A stretch of 48,151 nucleotides of DNA from Nitrospinaceae bacterium (GTDB lineage Bacteria > Nitrospinota > Nitrospinia > Nitrospinales > VA-1), in assembly GCA_029261675.1 (NCBI GenBank), contig JAJDBA010000173.1, forward strand, positions 1-48,151, written 5' to 3'. The notes below the pieces were generated by a model. It saw only the letters and a program-made list of their open reading frames with translations, ran no database searches and had not been told where the DNA came from. Shown piece after piece: positions 17,227 to 25,548 of this stretch. The translations under genes were made by a program, and so were the position numbers. The first letter of the stretch is position 1; every line of letters begins with the position of its first letter.

Positions 17227-20031
17227 GTGCTTCATAAATATATAAGAGCTATATGGATTTTAATCTTTTTTCTGGTTTTGTTTGTCTCCACCGCAGAAGC
17301 GGTAAAGGGTGACAAACGAGTAATAAAAACCCTGACACTTGAAAACGGATTGGATGTCTTTCTGGTTTCAGACCCGGATGTTCACCGTAGCGCAGCAGCT
17401 TTGTCGGTGGGGGTAGGGCATTTGCATGACCCTAAAGAAAAGCAAGGGCTAGCTCACTACCTGGAGCATATGCTGTTTTTAGGTACTAAAAAATACCCTG
17501 AAGTGGGTTCCTATAAAAAATACTTGGATGAACATTCAGGTGCCAGTAATGCATACACTGCAGGAAATATGACGAATTATTTTTTTCAGGTGTCGCATGA
17601 AGGATTCGATGAATCTTTAGATCGATTCAGTGATTTCTTCAAGGCTCCTCTTTTTGATAAAACGTATGCAGAACGGGAAGTCAAGGCGGTTAATAATGAG
17701 CACGAAAAAAACAAACTGAATGATGGCTGGAGAGGGAATTTTGTTGCAAATTTAGTGTCTGAACCAGGGCATCCACTGGCTCAATTTGGAACGGGAGATA
17801 TAAATACTCTGGCAGGAGATAATCGCCCTGATTTACTAAAGTTTTATGAAAACTATTATGCCGCCCCGAATATGAAATTGGCGATGATCTCAAATGCTCC
17901 TTTGGAGATTCTCGTTGCAAAGGCTAAAAAATATTTTTCTAATATAGAAAATCGTCCGGTTAACGTTCCTGATGTTTCCAGTGAATTCAGAAAACCACTG
18001 AAAAATGAGTATAGGTTGTTAACGATTAAAACCATTAAAGATGTTCGTTCGCTGGAAATTGATTTTCCCACGATTCGCCTGTTAGATCATAAAGCCAGCA
18101 AGCCCGCCTCGGTAGTGGGATCTGTGCTGGGTTATGAGGGCAAGGGATCGCTGCTTTCTAAGCTTAAAGAGGAAGGTCTGGTTTTAGGGTTAAGCGCGGG
18201 AGGCGGTAGCAGTCATCCAAATATCAATTCCTTTGGTATTAGTATTTCTTTAACAGAAAAGGGATTGAAAGAGTACGATCGTATTTTAGAAATGGTGTTT
18301 GCGTATATCGATATGGTGCGAAAGCATGGCATCGAAAAATATACTTTTGAACAGGCTCAGGTTATGGCGCAAATAAACTTTGACTGGAAGAATCCGGATG
18401 AAGGTATGGGGTTCATAGCTAGCAAATCCGCATTGATGCATGATTATGCTTTGAGTGAAATCGAAAAAATGCCCTATTTACTTACAGAGTATGATCCGAA
18501 AGCGTATAAATCTGTTCTGGAAACGCTGGTTCCAGAAAACTCAATGGTGGTTCTCAGTCATAATTCTGCAGAGTTTGATAAAAAAGCCCCTTACTACGAT
18601 GCAGAATATTCATTGCGCAAAATAAAGAGCAAAGCTTTTGCGAAACTTGAAAATCCTGCCAAATTGAACGGTACATTTTATCCCAAGAAGAACGACTTCA
18701 TACCTTATAACTTACAACTGATTGATGAAGATCCTCATCTGATACGAGACGATGCTCTGGCGAAAGTTTGGTTTAAATACGACCAACGTTTCAAACAACC
18801 AAAGGTCTATTTGACTTATCAGATAGAAACCCCGCATACCTATCGCAGTCCGAAAAACTATCAGCTTGCTAAGTTGTATGAGGCAGCCGTTCGGGAAGGA
18901 TTGAACGAACTGGTTTATCCGATCCAGATGGCAGGGTTATCCTATTCTCTTTCTACTGGCAAGAAGGGTGTGGTTCTTACCATAGGTGGGTATTCAGAAC
19001 GCATTGCGGATTTATTGAAACTGGTGACTCGTAATTTGATGGAAATAAAAATTGATGCGCAAAAATTCGCTAACATCAAAGAGGCCATGGTGAGGGGGTT
19101 GAAGAATCGCAAGCTCGGTCAGGCTTATGCTCGTGGTGGTTATTACAATTGGTTGATGTTGTTGGACGAACAATACACCGAGGAGCAAAAGTTGGAAGCC
19201 TTGCTACCTTTAGAATTAAATGATGTGAAAGCATATGCGAAAAAACTCTATGAAAAAGTTTTTGTCACCGGGATGATACACGGTAATTACAGTGATGCTA
19301 AGGCCATTGAAAGTACAAAAATTCTATTGGACTCGTTAAAAAGTAGTCCTCTACCAGAAAATGAACGGTATGAACAGGTGGTCGAGAACATGCCGAAGAG
19401 TTTTCGGTTTTCTCGTGAAGTTGAAGACAATAATAATTCTTTAGCTTATGCAATTCAAATTGGTGATAAGAGCCCGGAGCTATTGGCGCAGGTTTCAATG
19501 CTTGCCTCTATTGTCGAAAGTGATTTTTATACGCAAATGCGAACCAATCAGCAGTTGGGATACATTGTTTGGAGTTTTCAACAAAGAATGGAAGACCGTG
19601 TATTTTTTCGGATGGTCATCCAGTCTTCCACCCATGAGCCCTTTGAAATGAGTAAACGGGTCAATGCCTGGATGGCGAGCACTGAAACACTTTTTTCAAA
19701 ACTGACAGATGAAGAATTTGAACGTCATCGTGAGGCTTTGATTGTCGGTCTTGAAAAAGAAGGCGACAGCATTGGTGCGGTTTTAGGCGATTTATTTGGT
19801 CTTGCTATTGATGAAAAGGGAGATTTCAGCTACAAAAAGAAACTCATCCAAGCAGTTAAATCGGTAAAGAAAAAGGATGTGCTTCACACAGCCAAGAAAG
19901 TGTTTTTGGATTCTAGTACGCCGCGACTGGAAGTCCTGATGCGCGCCAAAGGCAGCGATGCAAAGGTGCCAGGAGGAGTTATCAGTGAAGTGAGCCAGTT
20001 TAAGAAAGCCTTGATGGATAAAGCCAATTGA
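17227..20031 (+). CDS. Periplasmic M16 zinc metalloprotease (pitrilysin/insulinase type)
   Basis: The roughly 934-aa protein starts with a signal peptide (hydrophobic IWILIFFLVLFVS, cleavage near AEA). The zinc site is the inverted HxxEH, His77-Glu80-His81, in HYLEHMLFLGTKKYPE, with the third ligand in EVKAVNNEHEKN. Its size and two-halves layout match protease III, which degrades short peptides in the periplasm. I chose the GTG at 17227 because GGAGG (17217-17221) would overlap or abut an alternative GTG at 17221. It is separated from its neighbours by about 150 bp and 64 bp. Confidence 0.93.
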   Translation: MLHKYIRAIWILIFFLVLFVSTAEAVKGDKRVIKTLTLENGLDVFLVSDPDVHRSAAALSVGVGHLHDPKEKQGLAHYLEHMLFLGTKKYPEVGSYKKYLDEHSGASNAYTAGNMTNYFFQVSHEGFDESLDRFSDFFKAPLFDKTYAEREVKAVNNEHEKNKLNDGWRGNFVANLVSEPGHPLAQFGTGDINTLAGDNRPDLLKFYENYYAAPNMKLAMISNAPLEILVAKAKKYFSNIENRPVNVPDVSSEFRKPLKNEYRLLTIKTIKDVRSLEIDFPTIRLLDHKASKPASVVGSVLGYEGKGSLLSKLKEEGLVLGLSAGGGSSHPNINSFGISISLTEKGLKEYDRILEMVFAYIDMVRKHGIEKYTFEQAQVMAQINFDWKNPDEGMGFIASKSALMHDYALSEIEKMPYLLTEYDPKAYKSVLETLVPENSMVVLSHNSAEFDKKAPYYDAEYSLRKIKSKAFAKLENPAKLNGTFYPKKNDFIPYNLQLIDEDPHLIRDDALAKVWFKYDQRFKQPKVYLTYQIETPHTYRSPKNYQLAKLYEAAVREGLNELVYPIQMAGLSYSLSTGKKGVVLTIGGYSERIADLLKLVTRNLMEIKIDAQKFANIKEAMVRGLKNRKLGQAYARGGYYNWLMLLDEQYTEEQKLEALLPLELNDVKAYAKKLYEKVFVTGMIHGNYSDAKAIESTKILLDSLKSSPLPENERYEQVVENMPKSFRFSREVEDNNNSLAYAIQIGDKSPELLAQVSMLASIVESDFYTQMRTNQQLGYIVWSFQQRMEDRVFFRMVIQSSTHEPFEMSKRVNAWMASTETLFSKLTDEEFERHREALIVGLEKEGDSIGAVLGDLFGLAIDEKGDFSYKKKLIQAVKSVKKKDVLHTAKKVFLDSSTPRLEVLMRAKGSDAKVPGGVISEVSQFKKALMDKAN

Positions 20032-20095
20032 TTGCTTCGAAATAAATGGGTGCTTCTGGTTTGAAATTCGTTCGTAATGCTATATTCTTGGTGTT

Positions 20096-21628
20096 ATGAA
20101 AGAGTTTTTTAAAAGAGGCGCCAATTTGTTGAAGCTGGGTCTGGCTGCTCGCCAGATCAAAAAATCAACTACTGACGAGCAACGTCAATGGGCCAAGCAA
20201 TACCTCGTTGAATTACTAGGTAAGTCACGAGGCCTCCCTACCAAAATCGGTCAGTTTATGACCATGGACGATCAGTCCTCCCGAGAATCTCTGACTAATT
20301 CTCTTGTTCCCATGCCCTATGAAGAAGTGACCGAACTTCTGGATAAGGCATATGGCGAATCCTTCGATACTGTTTTTAAGAAACTGGATAAATCGACCAA
20401 AGCGGCCTCATTGGGACAAGTGCATTTTGGTAAGCTGAAAGAGGGCACCGAAGTTGCCGTGAAAGTTCAATATCCTGAAATTGCTAAGGGGGTAGAAGCT
20501 GAACTCGACATGATGGGGTGGTTGCCCAAAGTCGGACCGGTTGCGAAATGGGGATTCAAAATGGACGGCTACCGTGATGCGTTTTGGGACAATTTTAAAG
20601 AGGAACTTGATTACGGTATAGAGATGAAACATCAATTGCGCTATCGGCAGTTGATTCCTCCGTTAGAGCGTATTGTGATTCCAGAAGTAATAGAAGGTTT
20701 ATGCCGACCCAATGTTCTGGTGCAAAAAAAGGAAGAGGGGTTTGGACTCGAAAAAGCCGAAACCATGATGCCAGCCCAGAAACAAGCGATGGGAAGGCTA
20801 TTACTGGAACATTATTTTCATATGTTGTTTCGTCATGGTTTTGTACATGCCGACCCACAGCCAGCCAATTTGGCATTTCGCCAGTTTAAAAAAGATTATT
20901 TCGTTTTAATTCTTTACGATTTTGGCAGCGTGCTGGAGATACCCAAAGAAATGCGTTTGGCATTATTGCGTATTATTCTGGCGTTGAGGAATCATGAAGC
21001 TATTGATCCCGTTTCCTGTTTGCTGGCTCTAGGGTTCGATGGTGAAAAACTAGAAGATCTCCGTCCTACTTTACCGGCACTGCTTTCTGTTTTATTTGAA
21101 CCGTTTCTCATGGAAGCTCCTTACCATGTCAAAGACTGGAAGATGAGTGAACGGTTTGACCAAACGGTTGGTGAGTTGAAATGGTGGTTTCGTTCTGCCG
21201 CACCTCCAAAACTGATTTTCCTGATGCGTACTCTGCATGGATTGACAACGATGCTAAGCAGACTTGATGTTACTTTGCCGTGGCAGTTTTTGTTGGATAA
21301 GCATTTATCTGATGTTTATCCCGAAGCACAAGCACTCAAGTTGCCAGAGGTTAAATCATCACAAGTAATCCATTCTTTTAATGATATGGCGCGTTATTTA
21401 AAAGTACATGTTGTTAAATCGAATGGCAATAAAGTCAGTCTCACTATGCCCGCGCGTTGTGCCGAAGACCTTGAGGATGTGATGGATGAATCGGTAAAAG
21501 AATCTATCAAGAGGCAGAAAATCGATTTGCAGGCAATCCAGAAAAAAGCGCAAAAATCAGGTTTCATCCCGCAAACTCTATTTTCTCTCAGCGATGAAGA
21601 ACGTGATATGAAAGTGTGGCTGGAATAA
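20096..21628 (+). CDS. ABC1/UbiB-family atypical kinase
   Basis: The 510-aa protein has the family hallmarks in order: the KxGQ motif in LPTKIGQFMTM, the Ala-rich loop AASLGQVHFG, the VAVKVQYP lysine, HADPQPANLAF (usually HADPHPGN) and YDFGS. Members support quinone synthesis or lipid homeostasis by ATP binding. Its last residues, ERDMKVWLE, recur in degenerate form after sorB (23383-23457), so the 3' end was duplicated. The C-terminal extension beyond residue 400 is longer than the kinase core needs. No ubiquinone genes lie nearby. Confidence 0.88.
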   Translation: MKEFFKRGANLLKLGLAARQIKKSTTDEQRQWAKQYLVELLGKSRGLPTKIGQFMTMDDQSSRESLTNSLVPMPYEEVTELLDKAYGESFDTVFKKLDKSTKAASLGQVHFGKLKEGTEVAVKVQYPEIAKGVEAELDMMGWLPKVGPVAKWGFKMDGYRDAFWDNFKEELDYGIEMKHQLRYRQLIPPLERIVIPEVIEGLCRPNVLVQKKEEGFGLEKAETMMPAQKQAMGRLLLEHYFHMLFRHGFVHADPQPANLAFRQFKKDYFVLILYDFGSVLEIPKEMRLALLRIILALRNHEAIDPVSCLLALGFDGEKLEDLRPTLPALLSVLFEPFLMEAPYHVKDWKMSERFDQTVGELKWWFRSAAPPKLIFLMRTLHGLTTMLSRLDVTLPWQFLLDKHLSDVYPEAQALKLPEVKSSQVIHSFNDMARYLKVHVVKSNGNKVSLTMPARCAEDLEDVMDESVKESIKRQKIDLQAIQKKAQKSGFIPQTLFSLSDEERDMKVWLE

Positions 21629-21683
21629 TTTTGGAATCGCTGTTTTTTTACCCTATTTGTGATAGTGAAAAAAGAGGTGTGTG

Positions 21684-22994
21684 ATGACAGGTAAAAAAGA
21701 ACGCGGTCTTTGGGAGCTTTATGCTAAGGATCCAGAAAAGGCGGATGCTGAAATTTGGGAAAGAAAACCCAATCCTTTATCCAGAAGAGGATTTTTAAAG
21801 AAAACGGGACTGGTCACCATGGCTCTGACCCTTGGCTCACAAATCCCTTTCTTTCGTAATATGCCGGGTGGATTTATTCCGCTGGCTCTAGCCGAAACGA
21901 ACGATAAAAAAATCATTGAAGGGAAAGAGGGATTGATTGTCTTAAACGATCGACCCGTCAATGCGGAACCCCCCGCCCATTTATTGGATGACGAATTCAC
22001 CCCCAAGGAAAAACATTTCGTTAGAAATAATGGCCTTCCTCCAGAAGGAAAAATTGATGCTAATCAATGGAAGTTTTCGATCGAGGGAGAAGTCCATAAA
22101 CCTTTTCAGTTAAGCTTGGAAGACCTGAAAAGTAAATTCAAGCATCATACCTATGCGCTACAGATAGAGTGCGGTGGAAATGGAAGGGCAGGGTACAATC
22201 CACCCGCAAAAGGCAACCAATGGAAATTCGGAGCGGTGGGTTGTGCTAAATACAAGGGCGTCCGACTGGGTGATGTATTGAAAGCCGCGGAGCTTAAGGA
22301 CTCTGCTGTATATACTGGCTATTACGGTGCTGATCTTCATCTTTCTGGAAACCCAGATAAAGCATCTATTTCACGCGGGACACCCATTACTAAAGCATTA
22401 GATGACCAGACTCTGATCGTTTGGGAGATGAACGGAGAGCCTCTTCCCGCTTTACACGGTTTCCCATTAAGAATAATAAGTCCTGGCTGGCCTGCCTCAG
22501 CTTCACCAAAATGGTTAAAGAGAATATGGGTTCGAGATCGAATCCACGATGGCATGAAAATGAATAAGTACAGAGTTCCAAAATATCCGGTGAAGCCAGG
22601 CGCATCTGTTCCCATGGAAGATATGGCTATCATCGAATCCATGCCGGTAAAATCTTTAATCACGAATCCGGAAACTGGGATTAAAATCAAACTTGGGAAC
22701 AAGCTTGATATCAGAGGTCATGCGTGGGCGGGTGACCTATCTGTTCAGGCACTTCATGTTTCTATAGACTTTGGGCAAACTTGGCAAAAGGCAGACCTTA
22801 AAGATCCATTGAATCCCTATGCCTGGCAGAATTGGAATGCAACGCTTCAATTTCCTAGTCAAGGTTATTATGAAGTTTGGGCAAGGGCTACCGATAGCGC
22901 GGGAGTTATGCAACCTATGGTTGTCCCAGGATGGAACCCTTCTGGTTATATAAATAACGCAATGCATCGAATCGCAGTTACCGTCAGTCAGTAG
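21684..22994 (+). CDS. sorA: Tat-exported sulfite oxidase-type molybdoenzyme (SorA-like)
   Basis: The 436-aa protein carries a twin-arginine signal, SRRGFLKKTGL (Arg34-Arg35), after an unusually long 32-residue lead. The molybdopterin domain has the Mo-ligating Cys163 in QIECGGNGRAGYNPP. The C-terminal Mo-co dimerisation domain includes VSIDFGQTWQKADL and YEVWARATDSAG. With the next gene, a monohaem cytochrome c, it matches SorAB: sulfite is oxidised to sulfate in the periplasm and electrons go to cytochrome c. Other substrates are possible within the family. The ATG at 21684 is preferred over a GTG at 21681 because of GAGG six bases upstream. It needs the Mo cofactor made by the moa products. 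Confidence 0.85.
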   Translation: MTGKKERGLWELYAKDPEKADAEIWERKPNPLSRRGFLKKTGLVTMALTLGSQIPFFRNMPGGFIPLALAETNDKKIIEGKEGLIVLNDRPVNAEPPAHLLDDEFTPKEKHFVRNNGLPPEGKIDANQWKFSIEGEVHKPFQLSLEDLKSKFKHHTYALQIECGGNGRAGYNPPAKGNQWKFGAVGCAKYKGVRLGDVLKAAELKDSAVYTGYYGADLHLSGNPDKASISRGTPITKALDDQTLIVWEMNGEPLPALHGFPLRIISPGWPASASPKWLKRIWVRDRIHDGMKMNKYRVPKYPVKPGASVPMEDMAIIESMPVKSLITNPETGIKIKLGNKLDIRGHAWAGDLSVQALHVSIDFGQTWQKADLKDPLNPYAWQNWNATLQFPSQGYYEVWARATDSAGVMQPMVVPGWNPSGYINNAMHRIAVTVSQ

Positions 22995-22999
22995 GGGCC

Positions 23000-23383
23000 A
23001 TGGTAAAATTAGAAAGATTAGGGAAATATTGGCTCATCCAGTGCATGGTGGTAATTTTTTTGACATCCAACCTTGAAGCACAAGAGGAGATTGATTATCA
23101 GGGCCTGCCGCCGGGTGAGGGAATTGAGCTTGTGTTAGAGAACTGCACCGTTTGCCATTCGACAGACATCATTCTACAAAATCATATGAGTCGCGAAGCT
23201 TGGGATAAGACGATTACTTGGATGCAAAAAAAACAGGGATTGTGGGAACTGGGTAAAAAGGATCGAAAAACAATATTGGACTATCTTTCAAAAGCACAGG
23301 GAAGGATTATTAATAAAGCGAAACCGAATGGGACAAAAGGCAATCTCATGTACGAATTCGATTACAGGCCAAATCCTTTATAA
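23000..23383 (+). CDS. sorB: Monohaem cytochrome c subunit (SorB-like)
   Basis: This 127-aa protein has a signal peptide (hydrophobic WLIQCMVVIFL, cleavage near EAQ) and one CTVCH haem-attachment site at residues 49-53 (Cys49, Cys52, His53). A Met in NHMSREAW is a possible axial ligand. It starts five bases after the sorA stop, so both are on one transcript. In SorAB complexes this subunit takes the electrons from sulfite oxidation and passes them to the respiratory chain. It is small, as expected for SorB. Confidence 0.85.
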   Translation: MVKLERLGKYWLIQCMVVIFLTSNLEAQEEIDYQGLPPGEGIELVLENCTVCHSTDIILQNHMSREAWDKTITWMQKKQGLWELGKKDRKTILDYLSKAQGRIINKAKPNGTKGNLMYEFDYRPNPL

Positions 23384-23457
23384 ATTTAGAATACTCTCCG
23401 AGTTCTATTTTTGAATTTCATAACAAAGAACGCGATATGAGAGTATGGATGGAATAA
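23383..23457 (+). pseudogene. Vestigial 3' end of an ABC1-kinase gene
   Basis: Translated in this frame, the segment ends ERDMRVWME-stop, compared with ERDMKVWLE-stop at the end of the intact ABC1 kinase (21628). The match extends back with Pro, Phe and aromatic residues in register for about 24 codons. In the last 33 bases, 28 are identical. There is no start codon or upstream kinase sequence, so this is a remnant. The sorAB pair is thus flanked by two copies of the kinase tail. Confidence 0.7.
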
Positions 23458-23605
23458 CCATATATAATTGATTATTATCTATTATACTGCTTAATCTGGA
23501 TGAATTTAAGTAGGGCTATTGGTTTAAACTTGGGGCTCAAATATTAAGCAGGAATTTTTGGATTGTTATGGTTTTAACGGATTAGTTTCTCTTCTAGGAA
23601 AATAA

Positions 23606-24979
23606 GTGGTTACTCAAAATAAAATTCTACAAGGCAAAATTTTAATCGTTGATGACGAGCCGAATAACGTTGCCTTACTTGAGCAGACTTTGCAGGGGGT
23701 GGGGTATTCCTCTTTACGAAGCACTATGGATCCGCGCGAGGTCTGTGGTATTTTTGAGGAGTTCAAGCCTGATCTTATTTTGCTGGATATGAATATGCCA
23801 CATATGGACGGCTTCCAGGTCATGCAGAAACTAAAAAAAATTGACCCCAACTCTTCCGCTTCCATTTTAGTTTTGACTGCCCTCCAAGAAAGTGAAACCC
23901 GATGGCGAGCATTGCAAGCCGGAGCCCAGGAGTTTCTGACAAAACCTATTGATCTCGCGGAGGTGATTTGCCGTATTCAAATTATGTTGGAAATAAGGAA
24001 GCTCCGTTTAGAAATTGCCACTACAGAGAAAGAAGAATTTCCGGTTGTAGGGAAGTCGCCAGCTATAGTTCGCCTGAAAGAAGTTATTCATACGCTGGCT
24101 AATTGCAGTGCGGATGTTTTGCTTCTCGGTGAAACAGGTACCGGGAAAGACTTGGTCGCACGGTGTCTGCATGATTTAAGTGATAGGAAAGAAAAGAATT
24201 TTGTCGCTATAAATTGTGGCGCCATACCTGAAACTATTATTGAAAGTGAACTCTTTGGGCATGAAGCAGGTGCTTTTACCGGAGCCAATTCACGCCGTAT
24301 CGGCAAATTTGAATATGCTGACGGAGGCACCGTGTTTCTAGATGAAATAGAAAGCATGCCTATCGACTTACAGGTAAAGCTTCTGCGGGTTATTCAGGAG
24401 CGGACTGTGGAGAGAGTTGGTTCTAATCAGTCCATTCCCATTGATGTACGTATTATTGCTGCCACTAAAGTCGATTTAAAGGAAGCCAGCGACCAAGGAA
24501 AATTTCGTCAAGACCTCTACTACCGGCTGAATGTTGTGCAAATTATTCTTCCACCTCTTCGAGAACGTCAGGAAGACATCTCTCTTTTATTTCAGCATTT
24601 TGTTTTGCAAGCCTGTGCGAGACACAATCTACCGACTCCCATTTTGTCAAAGGGGTTAATGAGCCAGCTGAGCTCAAACAAATGGGAAGGTAATATTCGA
24701 GAGCTAAAAAATGAAGCAGAGAAGCATGTTCTGGGTATGGGGCTTGGACTTTCAGACCTGACTGCTGATTGCCAGGAAGCTCTTTCAAAAGATAAATCTA
24801 ATGAGTCCTCTTTTACACTTACCGAGCAGATGGATGTTTTTGAAAAGAAAATTTTGGAACAGGAACTACTTCGTCACGAGGGTAATATTAAAAACACCCA
24901 TGCCGCACTTGGTATTCCCAGACAAACTCTTGTTGATAAAATGAAAAAACATGGGTTTGATAAGAAGAATTTTCGCTAA
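23606..24979 (+). CDS. Sigma-54-dependent NtrC-family response regulator
   Basis: The 457-aa protein has an N-terminal receiver (phospho-Asp61 in LLDMNMPHMDG, Lys in FLTKPID). An AAA+ domain follows with Walker A GETGTGKD (175-182), ESELFGHEAGAFTGA carrying the sigma-54 contact loop (222-227), and FLDEIESM as Walker B. It ends with a Fis-type helix-turn-helix (THAALGIPRQTLVDKMKKHG). It starts at GTG. With an intact GAFTGA loop it should activate sigma-54 promoters. Two such promoters with paired palindromes are at 25063-25202 and 30913-31049. Its receiver is closely similar to the second receiver of the HD-GYP protein at 31105, so they may share a kinase. Confidence 0.95.
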   Translation: MVTQNKILQGKILIVDDEPNNVALLEQTLQGVGYSSLRSTMDPREVCGIFEEFKPDLILLDMNMPHMDGFQVMQKLKKIDPNSSASILVLTALQESETRWRALQAGAQEFLTKPIDLAEVICRIQIMLEIRKLRLEIATTEKEEFPVVGKSPAIVRLKEVIHTLANCSADVLLLGETGTGKDLVARCLHDLSDRKEKNFVAINCGAIPETIIESELFGHEAGAFTGANSRRIGKFEYADGGTVFLDEIESMPIDLQVKLLRVIQERTVERVGSNQSIPIDVRIIAATKVDLKEASDQGKFRQDLYYRLNVVQIILPPLRERQEDISLLFQHFVLQACARHNLPTPILSKGLMSQLSSNKWEGNIRELKNEAEKHVLGMGLGLSDLTADCQEALSKDKSNESSFTLTEQMDVFEKKILEQELLRHEGNIKNTHAALGIPRQTLVDKMKKHGFDKKNFR

Positions 24980-25062
24980 TAGCCAGCCCGCTTACCAAAT
25001 AGATATTCCCCTCGAACAACCAATCCCCCAATACTACTCGTAAGTAAGTAGCATCCCCATTA

Positions 25063-25080
25063 ATAACGGAATTTCGTTAT
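25063..25080. promoter_or_regulatory. Upstream activator site 1a, perfect palindrome
   Basis: ATAACG-GAATTT-CGTTAT is an exact inverted repeat around a 6-base centre. The same arms and spacing recur at 30913-30930 ahead of another sigma-54 promoter. It is the probable binding site of an NtrC-type dimer. Confidence 0.75.
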
Positions 25081-25093
25081 CGTGCTCTATGAA

Positions 25094-25111
25094 TAAACGG
25101 AATATCGGTAA
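25094..25111. promoter_or_regulatory. Upstream activator site 1b, relaxed copy
   Basis: TAAACG-N6-CGGTAA lies 31 bp (three helical turns) after site 1a. A closely similar relaxed copy is found at 30945-30962, also 32 bp after its partner. Paired sites suit cooperative binding by an enhancer protein. Confidence 0.7.
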
Positions 25112-25187
25112 AAGCAATCCTCTCATCTTGCCCTAAATATCCAATAACTATTTGTAAAAATTGGCCTTATGTCTGTCCTGTGTGTTT

Positions 25188-25202
25188 TGGCACATCTATT
25201 GC
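25188..25202 (+). promoter_or_regulatory. Sigma-54 promoter (-24/-12)
   Basis: TGGCAC (25188-25193), five bases and TTGC (25199-25202) match the sigma-54 consensus exactly, followed by T. Transcription should start near 25213, about 40 bases before the ATG of the 61-aa gene. The activator sites end 76 bases upstream. Confidence 0.88.
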
Positions 25203-25252
25203 TCTACATGATTCAGTGATACGAAATTAATACAGACAAAAGGAGGTAAGTC

Positions 25253-25438
25253 ATGATTTATGAAGTTCGAGTTTTAAATTCAAAAGGTGAGATTCAAAAG
25301 ACTTTAAGCACGGATCAATTAACCCAAAGATTTTGGGAAGGGTTTCGTCTGGAAGAAAGCCAAATGGGCTTTAGAGCCGCAAACAATGCAAGTTTTTTCA
25401 GAAATTCAAGAAAAATGAAATCACGAGTCGTATCTTGA
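25253..25438 (+). CDS. Small sigma-54-controlled protein of unknown function (61 aa)
   Basis: I do not recognise this protein. It starts MIYEVRVLNSKGEIQKTLS and has a basic, Arg/Lys-rich end (FFRNSRKMKSRVVS), with no membrane segment, signal peptide or cysteine. It is very probably real: a near-perfect AAAGGAGG ribosome site sits seven bases before the ATG, an exact sigma-54 promoter with paired activator sites lies upstream, and an intrinsic terminator follows. It therefore forms its own transcription unit, expressed strongly when the NtrC-type regulator is active. An adaptor or nucleic-acid-binding role would fit the charge, but this is speculation. Confidence 0.8.
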   Translation: MIYEVRVLNSKGEIQKTLSTDQLTQRFWEGFRLEESQMGFRAANNASFFRNSRKMKSRVVS

Positions 25439-25455
25439 AATTTTATAAGGATATG

Positions 25456-25494
25456 AGGGCTATGGAGTATTTAATCCGCTCTATAAGCCCTTTT
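25456..25494 (+). terminator. Intrinsic terminator after the 61-aa gene
   Basis: AGGGCTATGGA (25456-25466) pairs imperfectly with CTCTATAAGCCCT (25479-25491), with a TTTT run at 25491-25494. It would end the sigma-54 transcript before the chemoreceptor gene, perhaps incompletely. Confidence 0.6.
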
Positions 25495-25548
25495 AATTAA
25501 GACATTCATATAAAAAAACAAGCTTAACTTAATAGAGGGACATTCATA

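Noticed and set aside
25501..25548. Direct repeat GACATTCATA (25501-25510 and 25539-25548) before the receptor gene
   Set aside because: Only two short copies, one overlapping the region just before the ATG. Chance cannot be excluded and no partner sites were seen.
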